The notes under the pieces: model-generated
The model's input: only the letters and a program-made list of their open reading frames with translations
Databases searched by the model: none
Told to the model about the DNA's origin: nothing
Shown: positions 46,340 through 55,053 of the stretch, piece after piece
Layout of the letters: each line of letters begins with the position of its first letter
How positions within the stretch are numbered: the first letter of the stretch is position 1
Origin: Glutamicibacter sp. MNS18
GTDB lineage: Bacteria > Actinomycetota > Actinomycetes > Actinomycetales > Micrococcaceae
Assembly (NCBI RefSeq): GCF_026107515.2
Contig: NZ_JAPCHW010000004.1
Location: 186,001-250,000 of the forward strand
Direction of reading: 5' to 3'
DNA length: 64,000 nt
Program-made: the position numbers and the translations under genes

Positions 46340-47596
46340 CTACCGGGGTAAGGGTTGGGTGTGAGCCCGGGCAAGGAAGAAGAGATAGCCGGTGGTGCCG
46401 AGCAGACACAGCAGACACCATGCTAATAACGCGGCCCAAAGGCCGACCCCGGAACCCAGGAACCCACCACACAGCGAACCGAGCGGAACCACTCCGAATG
46501 TCAGCATTCGCCGCACGCTGGTGACTCGTCCCAGATATTGAGCGGGAACCAGACTCGTTACCCATGACATGTTGGCGATGTTGAAGAGCACCAGGACCAC
46601 ACCCCAGGCTACGGCTTGGGTCAGTAGCAGAACCAAAGCCAGCATGGTGTCGGAGAAGTAGGCGGCCAACACCATCGCAGCCAGCAGGATCTGCAGACTT
46701 CCAGTGAGAAGCGTGATTCTCGACAACGGAACACGCTCTGCAATCCGCGGTCCCAATGCTGCGCCCAGCAAGCCACCTGCGGCTCCGGCGGCACTGATGA
46801 TCCCAAACCACCCGCTACCCAGATCCAGGTGCCGCAGGATCAGGATGCCTTCTACTGCAGCGCCGATGGCCAATCCCGAATTGCACAGTGAGCTGAACCA
46901 GGTCAACGCGACCAACCTGCGATCGGAAAAGAGCATCGAAAAGCCGCTCAACAAGTTCCCACTCGTTCCCTGAGCTGGGGATTTCTTCGTGGCAGGCACT
47001 GGTTTGCGAGCCGATCGATGGCCGATGCGCTGGGCCATGACCAGTGCACAGGCCGCCAGCGCGGCGGCAACCGATAACAGCACTGGTGCGCCAGCCAAGG
47101 CGAACACCAATCCCGCAGCGGCCGGGATGACGATCCCCAGGGCCTGGTCCGCGGCGGTCAAGCGGGCAATGAGCCGGGTAGCACTACTGGCCTGGTCGTC
47201 CCGATCGCTCAGAGCCGGAACGGCAGAGACCTGGGAGGTTTCACCGATAAGATTAAACATGCCGAGGGTCGTGACCAACACCAGGGCCAGGGGAATTGTC
47301 AGGGAATCTTCTGTCACCAGAGCCAACAGCGTGATCAGACAAAGCAGCTTGCCGGCCAGTCCGACACCCAGCAGGCGTAGCGGGCCATGGCGGTCCACCA
47401 GATACCCCACGGGGATAGCCGCAATCATAAACGCCGCAGAGCCCAAGGCGTTGAGCAATCCCATCTGCGCGGCACTGGCACCGAGCACGACCACCAGCAC
47501 CACGTCGAGTACGAAGTCGGCCAACGCGCGACCTGCCGCGTCACTGGAGTTCGACATGAGAAGACGGCGTTGGGCCTGAAGTGGAGTATCGCCCAT
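46340..47596 (-). CDS. MFS transporter
   Basis: Major facilitator protein (418 aa, about 12 hydrophobic helices), likely an efflux carrier of the type often annotated as drug or siderophore exporter. The MFS motif-A equivalent IPVGYLVDRHGPLRLL lies between helices 2 and 3. A basic cytoplasmic loop (QRIGHRSARKPVPATKK) separates the two halves. The frame is open far upstream (to 48052), but that overlaps the divergent glycosyltransferase. The ATG at 47596 has AAGGTGA 5 nt before it and begins MGDTPLQAQRR just ahead of the first helix. It lies inside the tRNA-Asn-flanked segment, whose base composition looks less GC-rich than the surroundings. Confidence 0.88.
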   Translation of the reverse strand: MGDTPLQAQRRLLMSNSSDAAGRALADFVLDVVLVVVLGASAAQMGLLNALGSAAFMIAAIPVGYLVDRHGPLRLLGVGLAGKLLCLITLLALVTEDSLTIPLALVLVTTLGMFNLIGETSQVSAVPALSDRDDQASSATRLIARLTAADQALGIVIPAAAGLVFALAGAPVLLSVAAALAACALVMAQRIGHRSARKPVPATKKSPAQGTSGNLLSGFSMLFSDRRLVALTWFSSLCNSGLAIGAAVEGILILRHLDLGSGWFGIISAAGAAGGLLGAALGPRIAERVPLSRITLLTGSLQILLAAMVLAAYFSDTMLALVLLLTQAVAWGVVLVLFNIANMSWVTSLVPAQYLGRVTSVRRMLTFGVVPLGSLCGGFLGSGVGLWAALLAWCLLCLLGTTGYLFFLARAHTQPLPR

Positions 47597-47789
47597 CCGG
47601 GTCACCTTCTTGGGGCATCTCGTGGTTTCTTCAGGTGAGCGTAGCAAATCCAATGTGTGTGGTGGGCTACGGGCGACCGGCGCCAACTCCGTGGCACGTG
47701 TCCTTTGGGAAACGAATGACCGACGTTCGGGGTCCGGAACCAGTAAGGTTGAATGCGTTGGGTCAAACGAGCGTAAGGCGAAAATCAGA

Positions 47790-48866
47790 GTGAAGCTAGT
47801 GGTTGATGCCCGGTATACCCGTGTGGCCCACCATGACGGGATCAGCCGGTTCACCGCAGGCATCATCGAAGCCGTGGCACGAAAAGCGGATGTCACCATG
47901 CTGATTAGTGATGAACGACAACTGGCAATGCTTCCGGACCTGCCATGGCTGAAAGTCAGTTCACCCACGTCGGTCCTCGAACCGCTGGTGGCCCTGCAAA
48001 TCAATAAGCTGAACCCAGATGTGGTGTTTTCGCCGATGCAGACCATGGGCACCTGGGGGCGTAAGTTCCCGGTGATCCTGACCCTCCATGACCTGATCTA
48101 CTACGCCCACCCGCGTGCGCCGAAGTTCCTTCCCGCCCCGATTCGTTGGGGATGGTATCTCTTCCACCAGGTGTATTGGCCGCAACGGATGTTGCTGAAT
48201 CGGGCTGATGCAGTGGCCACTGTTTCGCAGACCACCGCGGAACTCATGCATCGGCACAAGCTGACCCGCAAACATATCGGTGTGGTCTCCAATGCCCCCT
48301 CGGGTGCTACGCAACCACGCGATGTTAGGGTGCTTCCGAAAAAAACCCTGCTTTACATGGGTTCATTCATGGAATACAAGAACGTGGAAACGTTGATCCG
48401 AGCCATGGACTACCTGCCGGATTACGAGCTGCACCTGCTCAGCTCGATCAGCGATCAGCGTCGCAAGCAACTTGAATCGTTGATTCCGGGACATGCCCAC
48501 GTGGTATTCCATGGGGGTGTCGGTGACCGGGAGTACCAGCAGTTGCTCAATCGTTGCACAGCTTTGGTCACCCTGTCGCGTGAGGAAGGCTACGGATTGC
48601 CGTTGGTGGAGTCCATGAGTGTTGGCACCCCGGTGATCGTCACCGACATGCCGATATTCCGTGAAGTCGCCCAGGATGCAGCGCTCTATGCGGACCCGGA
48701 TGACGCGCGTGGTTTTGCCAGCCAAGTGGACAAGCTGTCTGATCCCGACTGCTGGCGTGACTATTCAAGTAGGGTCTTAAGCCGGTCGGCCGAGTATTCC
48801 TGGGAAAAGTCCGCAGGACAGCTCATCGAGTTGGCGCAGTATGCGATAGATCACGCGAACACATAG
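47790..48866 (+). CDS. Glycosyltransferase family 4 protein (group 1)
   Basis: GT-B glycosyltransferase (358 aa) transferring sugar from a nucleotide-sugar donor to an unknown acceptor, presumably a surface glycan or lipid. The N-terminal acceptor domain starts KLVVDARYTRVAHHDGISRF and includes VILTLHDLIYYAHP. The C-terminal donor domain has LLYMGSFMEYKNVETLIRAM and the E-x7-E motif region LSREEGYGLPLVESMSVGTP. The frame opens at 47610, but the GTG at 47790 is the conserved start; AAGGCG lies about 11 nt upstream. It is divergent from the MFS gene with 193 bp between, and both lie between identical tRNA-Asn genes. Confidence 0.88.
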   Translation: MKLVVDARYTRVAHHDGISRFTAGIIEAVARKADVTMLISDERQLAMLPDLPWLKVSSPTSVLEPLVALQINKLNPDVVFSPMQTMGTWGRKFPVILTLHDLIYYAHPRAPKFLPAPIRWGWYLFHQVYWPQRMLLNRADAVATVSQTTAELMHRHKLTRKHIGVVSNAPSGATQPRDVRVLPKKTLLYMGSFMEYKNVETLIRAMDYLPDYELHLLSSISDQRRKQLESLIPGHAHVVFHGGVGDREYQQLLNRCTALVTLSREEGYGLPLVESMSVGTPVIVTDMPIFREVAQDAALYADPDDARGFASQVDKLSDPDCWRDYSSRVLSRSAEYSWEKSAGQLIELAQYAIDHANT

Positions 48867-48991
48867 CCGGAACAGCTCACTGGAAGTGTCGGTCCACCAG
48901 GAAAATCCCCTGGTTCGGCAGCGGGGAGACGGGGTCCTCGCCGGGTGTTTCGCCGATTTGTAAACCGCTGTTGGCCAGTGCTAAGGTATTA

Positions 48992-49077
48992 CTCGTTGCA
49001 ATCCTCCATAGCTCAATTGGCAGAGCATTCGACTGTTAATCGAAGGGTTACTGGTTCAAGTCCAGTTGGAGGAGCTT
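48992..49077 (+). repeat. 86-bp direct repeat, copy 2 (contains tRNA-Asn)
   Basis: Perfect copy of 45997-46082. Homologous recombination between the copies would remove the intervening MFS and glycosyltransferase genes and leave one intact tRNA-Asn. Confidence 0.95.
49002..49074 (+). tRNA. tRNA-Asn (GTT), copy 2
   Basis: Sequence identical to the copy at 46007-46079: same cloverleaf, anticodon GTT, discriminator G, no encoded CCA. The upstream promoter region differs from copy 1 (TTGGCC at 48971 and TAAGGT / TATTAC near 48982-48992). Confidence 0.96.
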
Positions 49078-49081
49078 TCAA

Positions 49082-49117
49082 GGGTCCTGATCCGCAGTGT
49101 GCGGGTCGGGGCCCTTT
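49082..49117 (+). terminator. tRNA-Asn copy 2 terminator
   Basis: 15-bp stem (49082-49096 / 49100-49114) containing several G-U pairs, 3-nt loop, followed by TTT. It resembles the copy-1 terminator (shared TCCTGATCCGCA), so the duplicated unit originally included the terminator. Confidence 0.8.
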
Positions 49118-49341
49118 CCTTTTCCTCACCTGAGGTGTCGTAGAAAAGCTTTTGCTTCAATCCCGGGAAGGGTCCGTGCCATAGCGGCGCGGGTAAACGG
49201 GCTTGCGCACCGAAACTGTCGGGGGCGGCTGGCATCATCGGAGACAGGTCAGAACTTGACCTTTCAATGTCCGACAACCTGTCGAATATTGGAAATCGCT
49301 CCGATGCCCGCACGGCATCACCTTCACTCGAGGAACTTCCA

Positions 49342-50151
49342 ATGACCGTCCAAAGTCCTGTCGATCCGATAACACCACCAGCAGCGCCACCGGCGAAAAC
49401 CGGTGCAGGCAAGGGGATTGGCATTGCCGCCCTGGTGATCGCCATCGTGGCTCTAACCCTGTGTTGGGTTCCGATCATCAACAATCTCGCCGCGGTATTG
49501 GCGATTGTGGCATTGATACTGGGTATTGTTTCCCTCGTTGTTGCCACCAAGCGTAATGGCAGTAAGGGGTTGGGTATCGCCTCCGGAATCATTGCCGTAG
49601 TGGCCGTCAGCCTGGTGTTCGTCACCCAGGCGGCCTATGTCGCTGCGATTGACGAAGTGGTTGCCGCCATTGAGGACTCCGATGATGGGGAAAGTGCGGC
49701 TTCTGACAAGGAGCTGGAACAGGCCAACGATGACTCGCAGGTACTGGGCTTGGGCCAGGAACGCGATCTCGGGGACTATTCGGTTACTGTTGCCGCAGTG
49801 AACCTGAACGCCGCAGAGCAAATCGCGGCGGCCAACCCGTTCAATGACTCCGCCGCCGGACAATATGTGCTAGTTGATGTCGAGGTCACCTACACCGGGA
49901 GTGAAGAAGCGGACCCATGGATCGACCTGAACGTGGAATTGATGGGCGCGGATGCGCGTATCTATAGCACCTCCAGTAGTGATGCGGTGGTTGAGCGCTC
50001 GGGCTTCGATCTTCCGACGTTGACCAGCGGTGGTTCGGGAAGCTACCAAGTGGTCTTCGATGTGCCGGCCGAGGCAGTCGAGAACGCCAAGGTCAGGGTA
50101 ACGGAGACCTTCTCGTTCGGCGATGATGCAGGAATCTGGACTGCCAAGTAG
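49342..50151 (+). CDS. DUF4190/DUF4352-like membrane-anchored protein
   Basis: 269-aa protein. A Pro-rich N-terminus is followed by two to three hydrophobic helices (about residues 24-100; GIGIAALVIAIVALTLCWVP and KGLGIASGIIAVVAVSLVFV), as in DUF4190. An acidic linker (DSDDGESAASDKELEQANDD) leads to an extracellular beta-sandwich with DUF4352 character (ADPWIDLNVELMGADA, GSGSYQVVFDVPAEA). Function is unknown; the fold is often a surface or lipoprotein-like sensor domain. The ATG at 49342 has GAGGAA 7 nt upstream; the frame opens at 49267. It is followed by a 25-bp-arm terminator. Confidence 0.82.
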   Translation: MTVQSPVDPITPPAAPPAKTGAGKGIGIAALVIAIVALTLCWVPIINNLAAVLAIVALILGIVSLVVATKRNGSKGLGIASGIIAVVAVSLVFVTQAAYVAAIDEVVAAIEDSDDGESAASDKELEQANDDSQVLGLGQERDLGDYSVTVAAVNLNAAEQIAAANPFNDSAAGQYVLVDVEVTYTGSEEADPWIDLNVELMGADARIYSTSSSDAVVERSGFDLPTLTSGGSGSYQVVFDVPAEAVENAKVRVTETFSFGDDAGIWTAK

Positions 50152-50187
50152 GTGGTAGCCAGCTCCGGATGGTGATGTCCCGGGGAT

Positions 50188-50241
50188 AAGGAAATGAGCT
50201 GCGGTTCCGGGTTGCGACCCGGAACCGCAGCTCATTTCCTT
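50188..50241 (+). terminator. Very long perfect terminator hairpin
   Basis: Perfect 25-bp inverted repeat (50188-50212 / 50217-50241) with a TGCG loop. The stem ends in TTTCCTT. It starts 36 nt after the preceding stop codon. Confidence 0.92.
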
Positions 50242-50758
50242 TCGTGGGCAGGAGACTGCATGCTGCCAACCACGGCGTGCCCACCCTTCATGGGCGCGGA
50301 CGCCTACCCCGGTAGCCCTATGAGTCCTCTCGCCTGGCTGCCAGATGGTTCCCGCGAAGGCGGGATCCGTTCTCCGGTCCAGGGGAAATCAGGTAGGAAA
50401 CCGAAAGGGAGGGCTTTCGTGGTGGATAGTGAAGCATGCGAGGCGACCTTCACGCCCCAGCAACTCCGGGTTGCAGTCGGTTTCTCCGGCAAATAAGGGA
50501 GTGCCCTGAGCAGACCCTGAAATGGCTGCGCGGCGCCCCGGAATTACCTACTGTGGGGTAACTATGGTGCGGGCCGTGCGCCACAAGACTCAAAAGGCGC
50601 GTTCATAAGAGGATAGACTGGCGAATCGATGATATATACAGGTACTTCAAAGGGGTCTCATACCGTGGGTTTACCTCTTGAGGCTGAGTTGGTAATGGCA
50701 TCCGAGGTGTTAGTTTTGAATCACCGGACGCTGAGCGATCGAGAAAACTGGAGAAACC
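50242..50758 (+). other. 517-bp gap with a small ORF and a leader ORF, otherwise unassigned
   Basis: No recognised gene. Two minor ORFs are visible. At 50419-50496 a GTG preceded by GGGAGGG begins a 25-residue ORF. At 50629-50766 an ATG, 9 nt after a TAGACT hexamer (50614-50619), begins a 45-codon ORF (MIYTGTSKGSHTVGLPL...) that runs 8 nt past the start of the next gene. Neither is supported by homology. The A/T-rich stretch near 50610-50640 is the likely promoter for the holin-like gene. Confidence 0.35.
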
Positions 50759-51601
50759 ATGTCTGAAGACGAGTCGAGGCAGACGGACGAGAGCCTGAAA
50801 TCGAGTCTCAAAAACGCCAAGGCACAGGTGGAAGGGCTCAAGGAACTAGTTCCGCAACAGCTTTCCGATGAGGTCAAGCTGGCGACCACACTGCTCAAGG
50901 CCAAGGGTATCCGCCTCGGAGTGGCTGCCGGCCTGGCGGTGGCCGCGGTGCTGCTGATCCTGCTCTTCGTAATCGCGGTTGTCGTGACCCTGGTTAACGT
51001 TCTCGCCCTGTGGATGCCCGGTTGGGCTGCAGGACTGGTGGTGGCCGGATTCTTCCTGTTCATTGCACTACTGCTGGGACTGATCGGCTACCGCAAGGTC
51101 AAGAAGGCGTTGCCGTTGACTCCGGACGCGGCGATCCGTGGAATCCGCCACGATATCGGTGTCCTGAAAGAGGGAAGCCGCTTCGACGAGTCGAGTCTGG
51201 ATGAGCCTCGCAAGTCCAAGGACAAGGATGGAGAAGAGTCCGAAAGCAAGGAGAAGGAGCCCAAGCCGCCAGCTCCTAGTGCCGACGAGCTGATCCTGCG
51301 CACCAAGCGTCGCCGTCGCCAGATCCAGGCATTGCGCGACAACCTAGAGGCGAGCGTACGCGGCCCAAAAGACAAGGTTGATCGTGCCCGACATTTCATG
51401 GACCAGGCGGGATCAACCGTGACCGATGTGGCGGCCAAGGCCCGCAGCTTCGTGGTCCCATCCTCCGTGGCATCGGAAGACCAGAGCGATGCCGAACGTG
51501 CGACCCAGGAACGCATCGAGAAGATCAGGCCCATCGCCCTGATGTCTGCCGGTGCACTGGTTCTGATCGGCGTCCTGCGGAAACTCTTCCGCAAGTCCTA
51601 A
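50759..51601 (+). CDS. Holin-superfamily-III/DUF3618-like membrane protein
   Basis: 280-aa protein. The N-terminal part (residues 1-125) has two hydrophobic helices (AAVLLILLFVIAVVVTLVNV; WAAGLVVAGFFLFIALLLGL) preceded by KNAKAQVEGLKELVPQQLSDE, as in actinobacterial phage-holin-family (DUF1469) proteins. A highly charged linker (Lys/Glu/Asp/Ser) follows. The C-terminal part resembles DUF3618 (RRRRQIQALRDNLEASVRGP ... MSAGALVLIGVLRKLF), with a final hydrophobic segment. It is a chromosomal house-keeping-type protein, not evidence of a prophage. Start ATG at 50759 after GGAGA. Function is unknown. Confidence 0.82.
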   Translation: MSEDESRQTDESLKSSLKNAKAQVEGLKELVPQQLSDEVKLATTLLKAKGIRLGVAAGLAVAAVLLILLFVIAVVVTLVNVLALWMPGWAAGLVVAGFFLFIALLLGLIGYRKVKKALPLTPDAAIRGIRHDIGVLKEGSRFDESSLDEPRKSKDKDGEESESKEKEPKPPAPSADELILRTKRRRRQIQALRDNLEASVRGPKDKVDRARHFMDQAGSTVTDVAAKARSFVVPSSVASEDQSDAERATQERIEKIRPIALMSAGALVLIGVLRKLFRKS

Positions 51602-51745
51602 CAGACCGTGGTGGCACACCGGTGTGTCCATCAGGCACAGGGTAGCCCAGGGCGTATTAGTAGTTCGTAGTTCTTGATTGCCCGACCGGTGGGAATCAGC
51701 GCGTCATCCGCAGAACCGGTCGCAAACTGAGGAGAAATACTAGTT

Positions 51746-52660
51746 TTGGTCTGGATTGCCGTTGCCGCCGCCTTATGTGGTGCCGTGGGGTTGGCCTTCG
51801 GCGCACATTGGCAGTCTGCTGCGGTACGCCAACAGGGGCACGACACCAACCTCACCATCGGCAGTCTAAAGAAGCTGCTGCGCAGCCGGCGCTGGGTCAT
51901 CGGACTGTTGATGCTCGCAACCGGTACGGTGCTCAATGTGTTCGCCTTGGCGAGTGCACCACTGACTGTGGTGCAGCCTATCGGTGCGATTGCACTGGTC
52001 ATCACCACCGTGGTCACCGCACGCACAAACCATCTGAAGATGAACATGCCTACGGTGCTGGCGATCATCAGCTGCATGGTCGGATCGGTCGCTTTCGTTC
52101 TGATGGCCATTAACGTGACCAACCCCAATAACGAGGCCACACCGCATCAGACCATGGTGATCGAACTGATCCTCACGGTCGTTGTCGTACTGTTCGCGCT
52201 GGTCGGTTTACTGGGGCGGCATCGGCTGGGTGCGTTCTTCTACATCGTGGGGGCCGGGGTGCTCTTCGGGTTCGTGGCCGTACTGGTGCGGACCATTGCC
52301 ATAGCATTGATGAACCTGGAGAATACGGCGGGACTGCGTGATTTGCCGTGGCTGGCAGTGGTCTTCGTGATCATTGCCGGTTTGCTGGGTTCCTACTTTG
52401 TCCAGAATGCCTATGCCAAGGGGCCGCCGGACTTGGTGATTGCCGGTTTGACGGTCATTGATCCGATCATCGGCATCGCGATCGGCATCGGCATACTGAA
52501 CGAACTTCGACCGCAGGTACCGGCATCGATGGGCTTGTTGATGGGCATCGCCGGACTGCTGGCGATCGTGGGTGTGGTGGCCTTGTCGAAGCACCATCCT
52601 GATGTGCTCGATCGTCAGGCCAAGAGGAAAGCGAACGGGAGCGGCTCATGGCAACCATAG
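51746..52660 (+). CDS. DMT-family (NIPA/EamA-like) transporter
   Basis: Membrane protein of 304 aa with about 9 hydrophobic helices. It begins VWIAVAAALCGAVGLAFGAHWQ and includes LNVFALASAPLTVVQPIGAIALV and GPPDLVIAGLTVIDPIIGIA (quoted in parts), a pattern seen in actinobacterial DMT/NIPA-like proteins of unknown substrate. The start is a TTG at 51746 with GAGGAGA about 9 nt upstream; no ATG/GTG alternative keeps the first helix. Its 3' end overlaps the start of the next glycosyltransferase gene by 13 nt, so the two are probably coupled, hinting at a role in delivering or flipping a substrate for that enzyme. Confidence 0.82.
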   Translation: MVWIAVAAALCGAVGLAFGAHWQSAAVRQQGHDTNLTIGSLKKLLRSRRWVIGLLMLATGTVLNVFALASAPLTVVQPIGAIALVITTVVTARTNHLKMNMPTVLAIISCMVGSVAFVLMAINVTNPNNEATPHQTMVIELILTVVVVLFALVGLLGRHRLGAFFYIVGAGVLFGFVAVLVRTIAIALMNLENTAGLRDLPWLAVVFVIIAGLLGSYFVQNAYAKGPPDLVIAGLTVIDPIIGIAIGIGILNELRPQVPASMGLLMGIAGLLAIVGVVALSKHHPDVLDRQAKRKANGSGSWQP

Positions 52661-53889
52661 CGCCAGACCCGTTGGACAATTTTCATTTAGAGAACAAGGA
52701 TATGAGCGTGGCCAAGGAGCAAGCACTGACCATCGTCATTGCGGCTGATACCTATCCGCCGGACGTGAACGGGGCAGCGACCTTCTGCTACCGTTTGGCT
52801 ACCGCCATGCACGCCCGGGGGCATCGAGTCCATGTGCTGGCGACCCGCGGGAACAAGGGTAAGACGTATACCGAGGTACGCCCCGAGGCCATCGTGCATC
52901 GGTTGCAGTCCTTTGCGGTACCGACCCATGAATATTTCCGGCTGACCCTGCCGCTGCAGATTAACCAGCAGATCTACCGTCTGCTCAAGGAAATCCAACC
53001 CGATGCGATCCACGCCCAGAGCCATTACATGATCGGTCGGGCCGCACTGACCTACGGCAAACGCCACAAGATCCGCACCGTGGCCACCAACCACCTGATG
53101 CCTGAGAACCTGAACCCATTCCTGCCGTTCCCGCAGTGGTTCAACAACCTGTACTTCCGGTTCTCATGGCGGGATATGGGCCGGGTATTCAACCGGGCCG
53201 AACTGATCACCACACCCACCCCCTTGGCTGCCAAAGCGATGCGGGAACGGGCCGGGTTGACCAATGTGCGGCCGCTGTCCAACGGAATCGAAGTGGGGAA
53301 TTACGAGCTGGCCGAAGACGAGAGCATCACCCGCAATCCGGAACCGACGATTCTCTTTGTTGGCCGTCTGGCCGTGGAAAAGAACGTCAACGAGCTGATC
53401 GAGGCCGTGGGGATCATGAAGAAGGTGCCCAACGCGGTCCTGGAAATCGTCGGCGGGGGCGAGCAACGATCCAAGCTGGAGCAATTGGCCCGCGAGCGCG
53501 GGCTAGCCGATAGGGTGAAGTTCTTCGGACACATTAGTGACGAGGAGCTGCGTGAAGCCTACTTGCGATGCGACCTGTTCTGCCAACCGGGAACGGCCGA
53601 GCTGCAATCGCTGGTGACCTTGGAGGCGCTCTCGGCGTCGAAACCGGTGGTGCTGGCCAATGCCCTGGCCCTGCCGCACCTGGTGGACGAGGGCGTCAAC
53701 GGATACATGTTCCAGCCCGGCAACCGCCAGGATCTGGCCGATAAGCTGGACCGGGTGCTATCGCTGTCGCAGGCCGAGCGGGAACGCATGGGGAAGGCGG
53801 GACACCACAAGGTGCTCAACCACGCCCAGGAAAAGACGATGAAGGCCTTCGAGGACATCTACCGGGGCCAAATACCCCCGGCCTACTAG
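52648..53889 (+). CDS. Glycosyltransferase family 4 protein
   Basis: GT-B enzyme (413 aa) similar to actinobacterial mannosyl/glucosyl transferases acting on lipid acceptors. The N-terminal domain has ADTYPPDVNGAATFCYRLA, IHAQSHYMIGRAAL and VATNHLMPENLNPF; the C-terminal donor domain has ILFVGRLAVEKNVNELIEAV, GHISDEELREAYLRCDLF and the acidic motif QSLVTLEALSASKPVVLANA. Two starts compete. The ATG at 52648 has GGGAG 6 nt upstream and overlaps the transporter gene. The ATG at 52702 (MSVAKEQALTIVIAADTYPP) has AAGGA only 1 nt away. I use the first, though the N-terminal 18 residues are not obviously conserved. Confidence 0.88.
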   Translation: MATIAPDPLDNFHLENKDMSVAKEQALTIVIAADTYPPDVNGAATFCYRLATAMHARGHRVHVLATRGNKGKTYTEVRPEAIVHRLQSFAVPTHEYFRLTLPLQINQQIYRLLKEIQPDAIHAQSHYMIGRAALTYGKRHKIRTVATNHLMPENLNPFLPFPQWFNNLYFRFSWRDMGRVFNRAELITTPTPLAAKAMRERAGLTNVRPLSNGIEVGNYELAEDESITRNPEPTILFVGRLAVEKNVNELIEAVGIMKKVPNAVLEIVGGGEQRSKLEQLARERGLADRVKFFGHISDEELREAYLRCDLFCQPGTAELQSLVTLEALSASKPVVLANALALPHLVDEGVNGYMFQPGNRQDLADKLDRVLSLSQAERERMGKAGHHKVLNHAQEKTMKAFEDIYRGQIPPAY

Positions 53890-53994
53890 GGGCTGCGCCG
53901 CGACATGCATCGCTCCGTTTCTTGGTTCGCGGTGCTGATGCTCTAGAATATTTCGAGTGTGCTCGGATCCGCCAAGCGGTTCCGTTGCCCATGT

Positions 53995-54071
<77 letters not shown>

Positions 54072-54078
54072 GCACAAC

Positions 54079-54116
54079 AAGGCCGGTTGACTTGTCAGGA
54101 CAAGTCGACCGGCCTT
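54079..54116 (+). terminator. tRNA(CAT) terminator
   Basis: 18-bp stem (54079-54096 / 54099-54116) with one mismatch/wobble, a 2-nt gap and a following TGTCC; it ends in CCTT. Confidence 0.8.
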
Positions 54117-54200
54117 GTCCAGTATTGCGGACACCTGAGGTTCACATAAATTTGGCCGCCGTGTAGGCAGAGCGTTACCGGCAGGCCATAGCGTGGGCGC

Positions 54201-55034
54201 ATGGATCGGCTATTTGTTGCAATCGGTGATTCCTTTACCGAAGGTGTGGGGGACTGGGAACCGCGACTGCCCAATGGGGTGCGAGGCTGGGCCGACAGGG
54301 TCGCCAAACAACTGTCCAAGGAAGACCCGGGGTGGCGATACGCCAACCTGGCCGTTCGCAGCCGCCGGTTGGAGAGGATCATCTCCGAACAGATCGAGCC
54401 TGCGCTTGCCATGAAACCGGATGTGATCTCCTTCTATGCCGGTGGCAACGACATCATGGAATTCCGCAAGGACATGGACCAGGTCTTGGCCAACTACACG
54501 GCGGCCGTGGAGCGGCTTGCCGGATCCGGGGCGCAGATCCTGCTGTTTACCGGATTCGATATTCCCGTGCATCCGCTGCTCACCCCGCTCAAGCGACGGA
54601 ACTGGCGATTCAATGCGTGCGCGCGGCAACTGGCGCAGCGATATCGCGACACGGTTACACTGGTCGATTACTGGGCCTGGGATGTCTACGCCGACCGGCG
54701 GATGTGGGATATCGACAAGCTGCACATGAACCGTGCCGGACACCGCTACATGGCCATCCAGATCCTGGAGATTCTCGGTGCGCGTCACCAGCTCTCCTTT
54801 GAACCCTTTGGCGATCCGCTGCGTGTGGGAACGGTCCAGGCGCTGCGCCGTGACGCGGAATGGATGCGTCAATGGGTTTTGCCGATGTTCGGCCGGAGGA
54901 TCCGCGGGGTTACCCTCGGGGACACGTTGGCGCCGCGCTGGCCGGAGCCGATCTATCCGGCGGATGGGATGAAGAAGCTCACCAAGCGCGTGCGACGTGA
55001 TCAAGGTGCCCTGGGTTCCGGAGCCGCAAACTGA
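54201..55034 (+). CDS. SGNH/GDSL-family hydrolase (copy 2)
   Basis: Esterase/lipase-like protein (277 aa) paralogous to 31953-32801. SGNH blocks: AIGDSFTEGVGDWEP (nucleophile Ser), YANLAVRSRRLERI (Gly-block region), YAGGNDIMEF (Asn) and DIDKLHMNRAGHRYMA (catalytic Asp/His). No signal peptide. The C-terminal ~60 residues (VTLGDTLAPRWPEP) also resemble copy 1 in pattern. Start ATG at 54201, with TAGCGT 6 nt upstream, a possible leaderless start. It is convergent with the M23 peptidase gene (about 19 nt between stops). The natural substrate is unknown. Confidence 0.9.
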   Translation: MDRLFVAIGDSFTEGVGDWEPRLPNGVRGWADRVAKQLSKEDPGWRYANLAVRSRRLERIISEQIEPALAMKPDVISFYAGGNDIMEFRKDMDQVLANYTAAVERLAGSGAQILLFTGFDIPVHPLLTPLKRRNWRFNACARQLAQRYRDTVTLVDYWAWDVYADRRMWDIDKLHMNRAGHRYMAIQILEILGARHQLSFEPFGDPLRVGTVQALRRDAEWMRQWVLPMFGRRIRGVTLGDTLAPRWPEPIYPADGMKKLTKRVRRDQGALGSGAAN

Positions 55035-55053
55035 GCGGGGTCATCCGGCCCCT

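Noticed and set aside
46246-46524. Small ORF running through the AGACC repeat (MNDQTRPDQTRP...)
   Set aside because: The repeat creates the open frame; there is no conserved sequence, and it runs antisense into the MFS gene.
47597-48052. N-terminal extension of the MFS protein (152 extra codons)
   Set aside because: It overlaps the divergent glycosyltransferase gene and is non-conserved Ser/Arg-rich sequence; AAGGTGA supports the ATG at 47596.
50759-51601. Prophage suggested by the holin-like protein
   Set aside because: This holin-superfamily-III/DUF3618-like type is a common chromosomal actinobacterial gene; no other phage genes or att sites are nearby.
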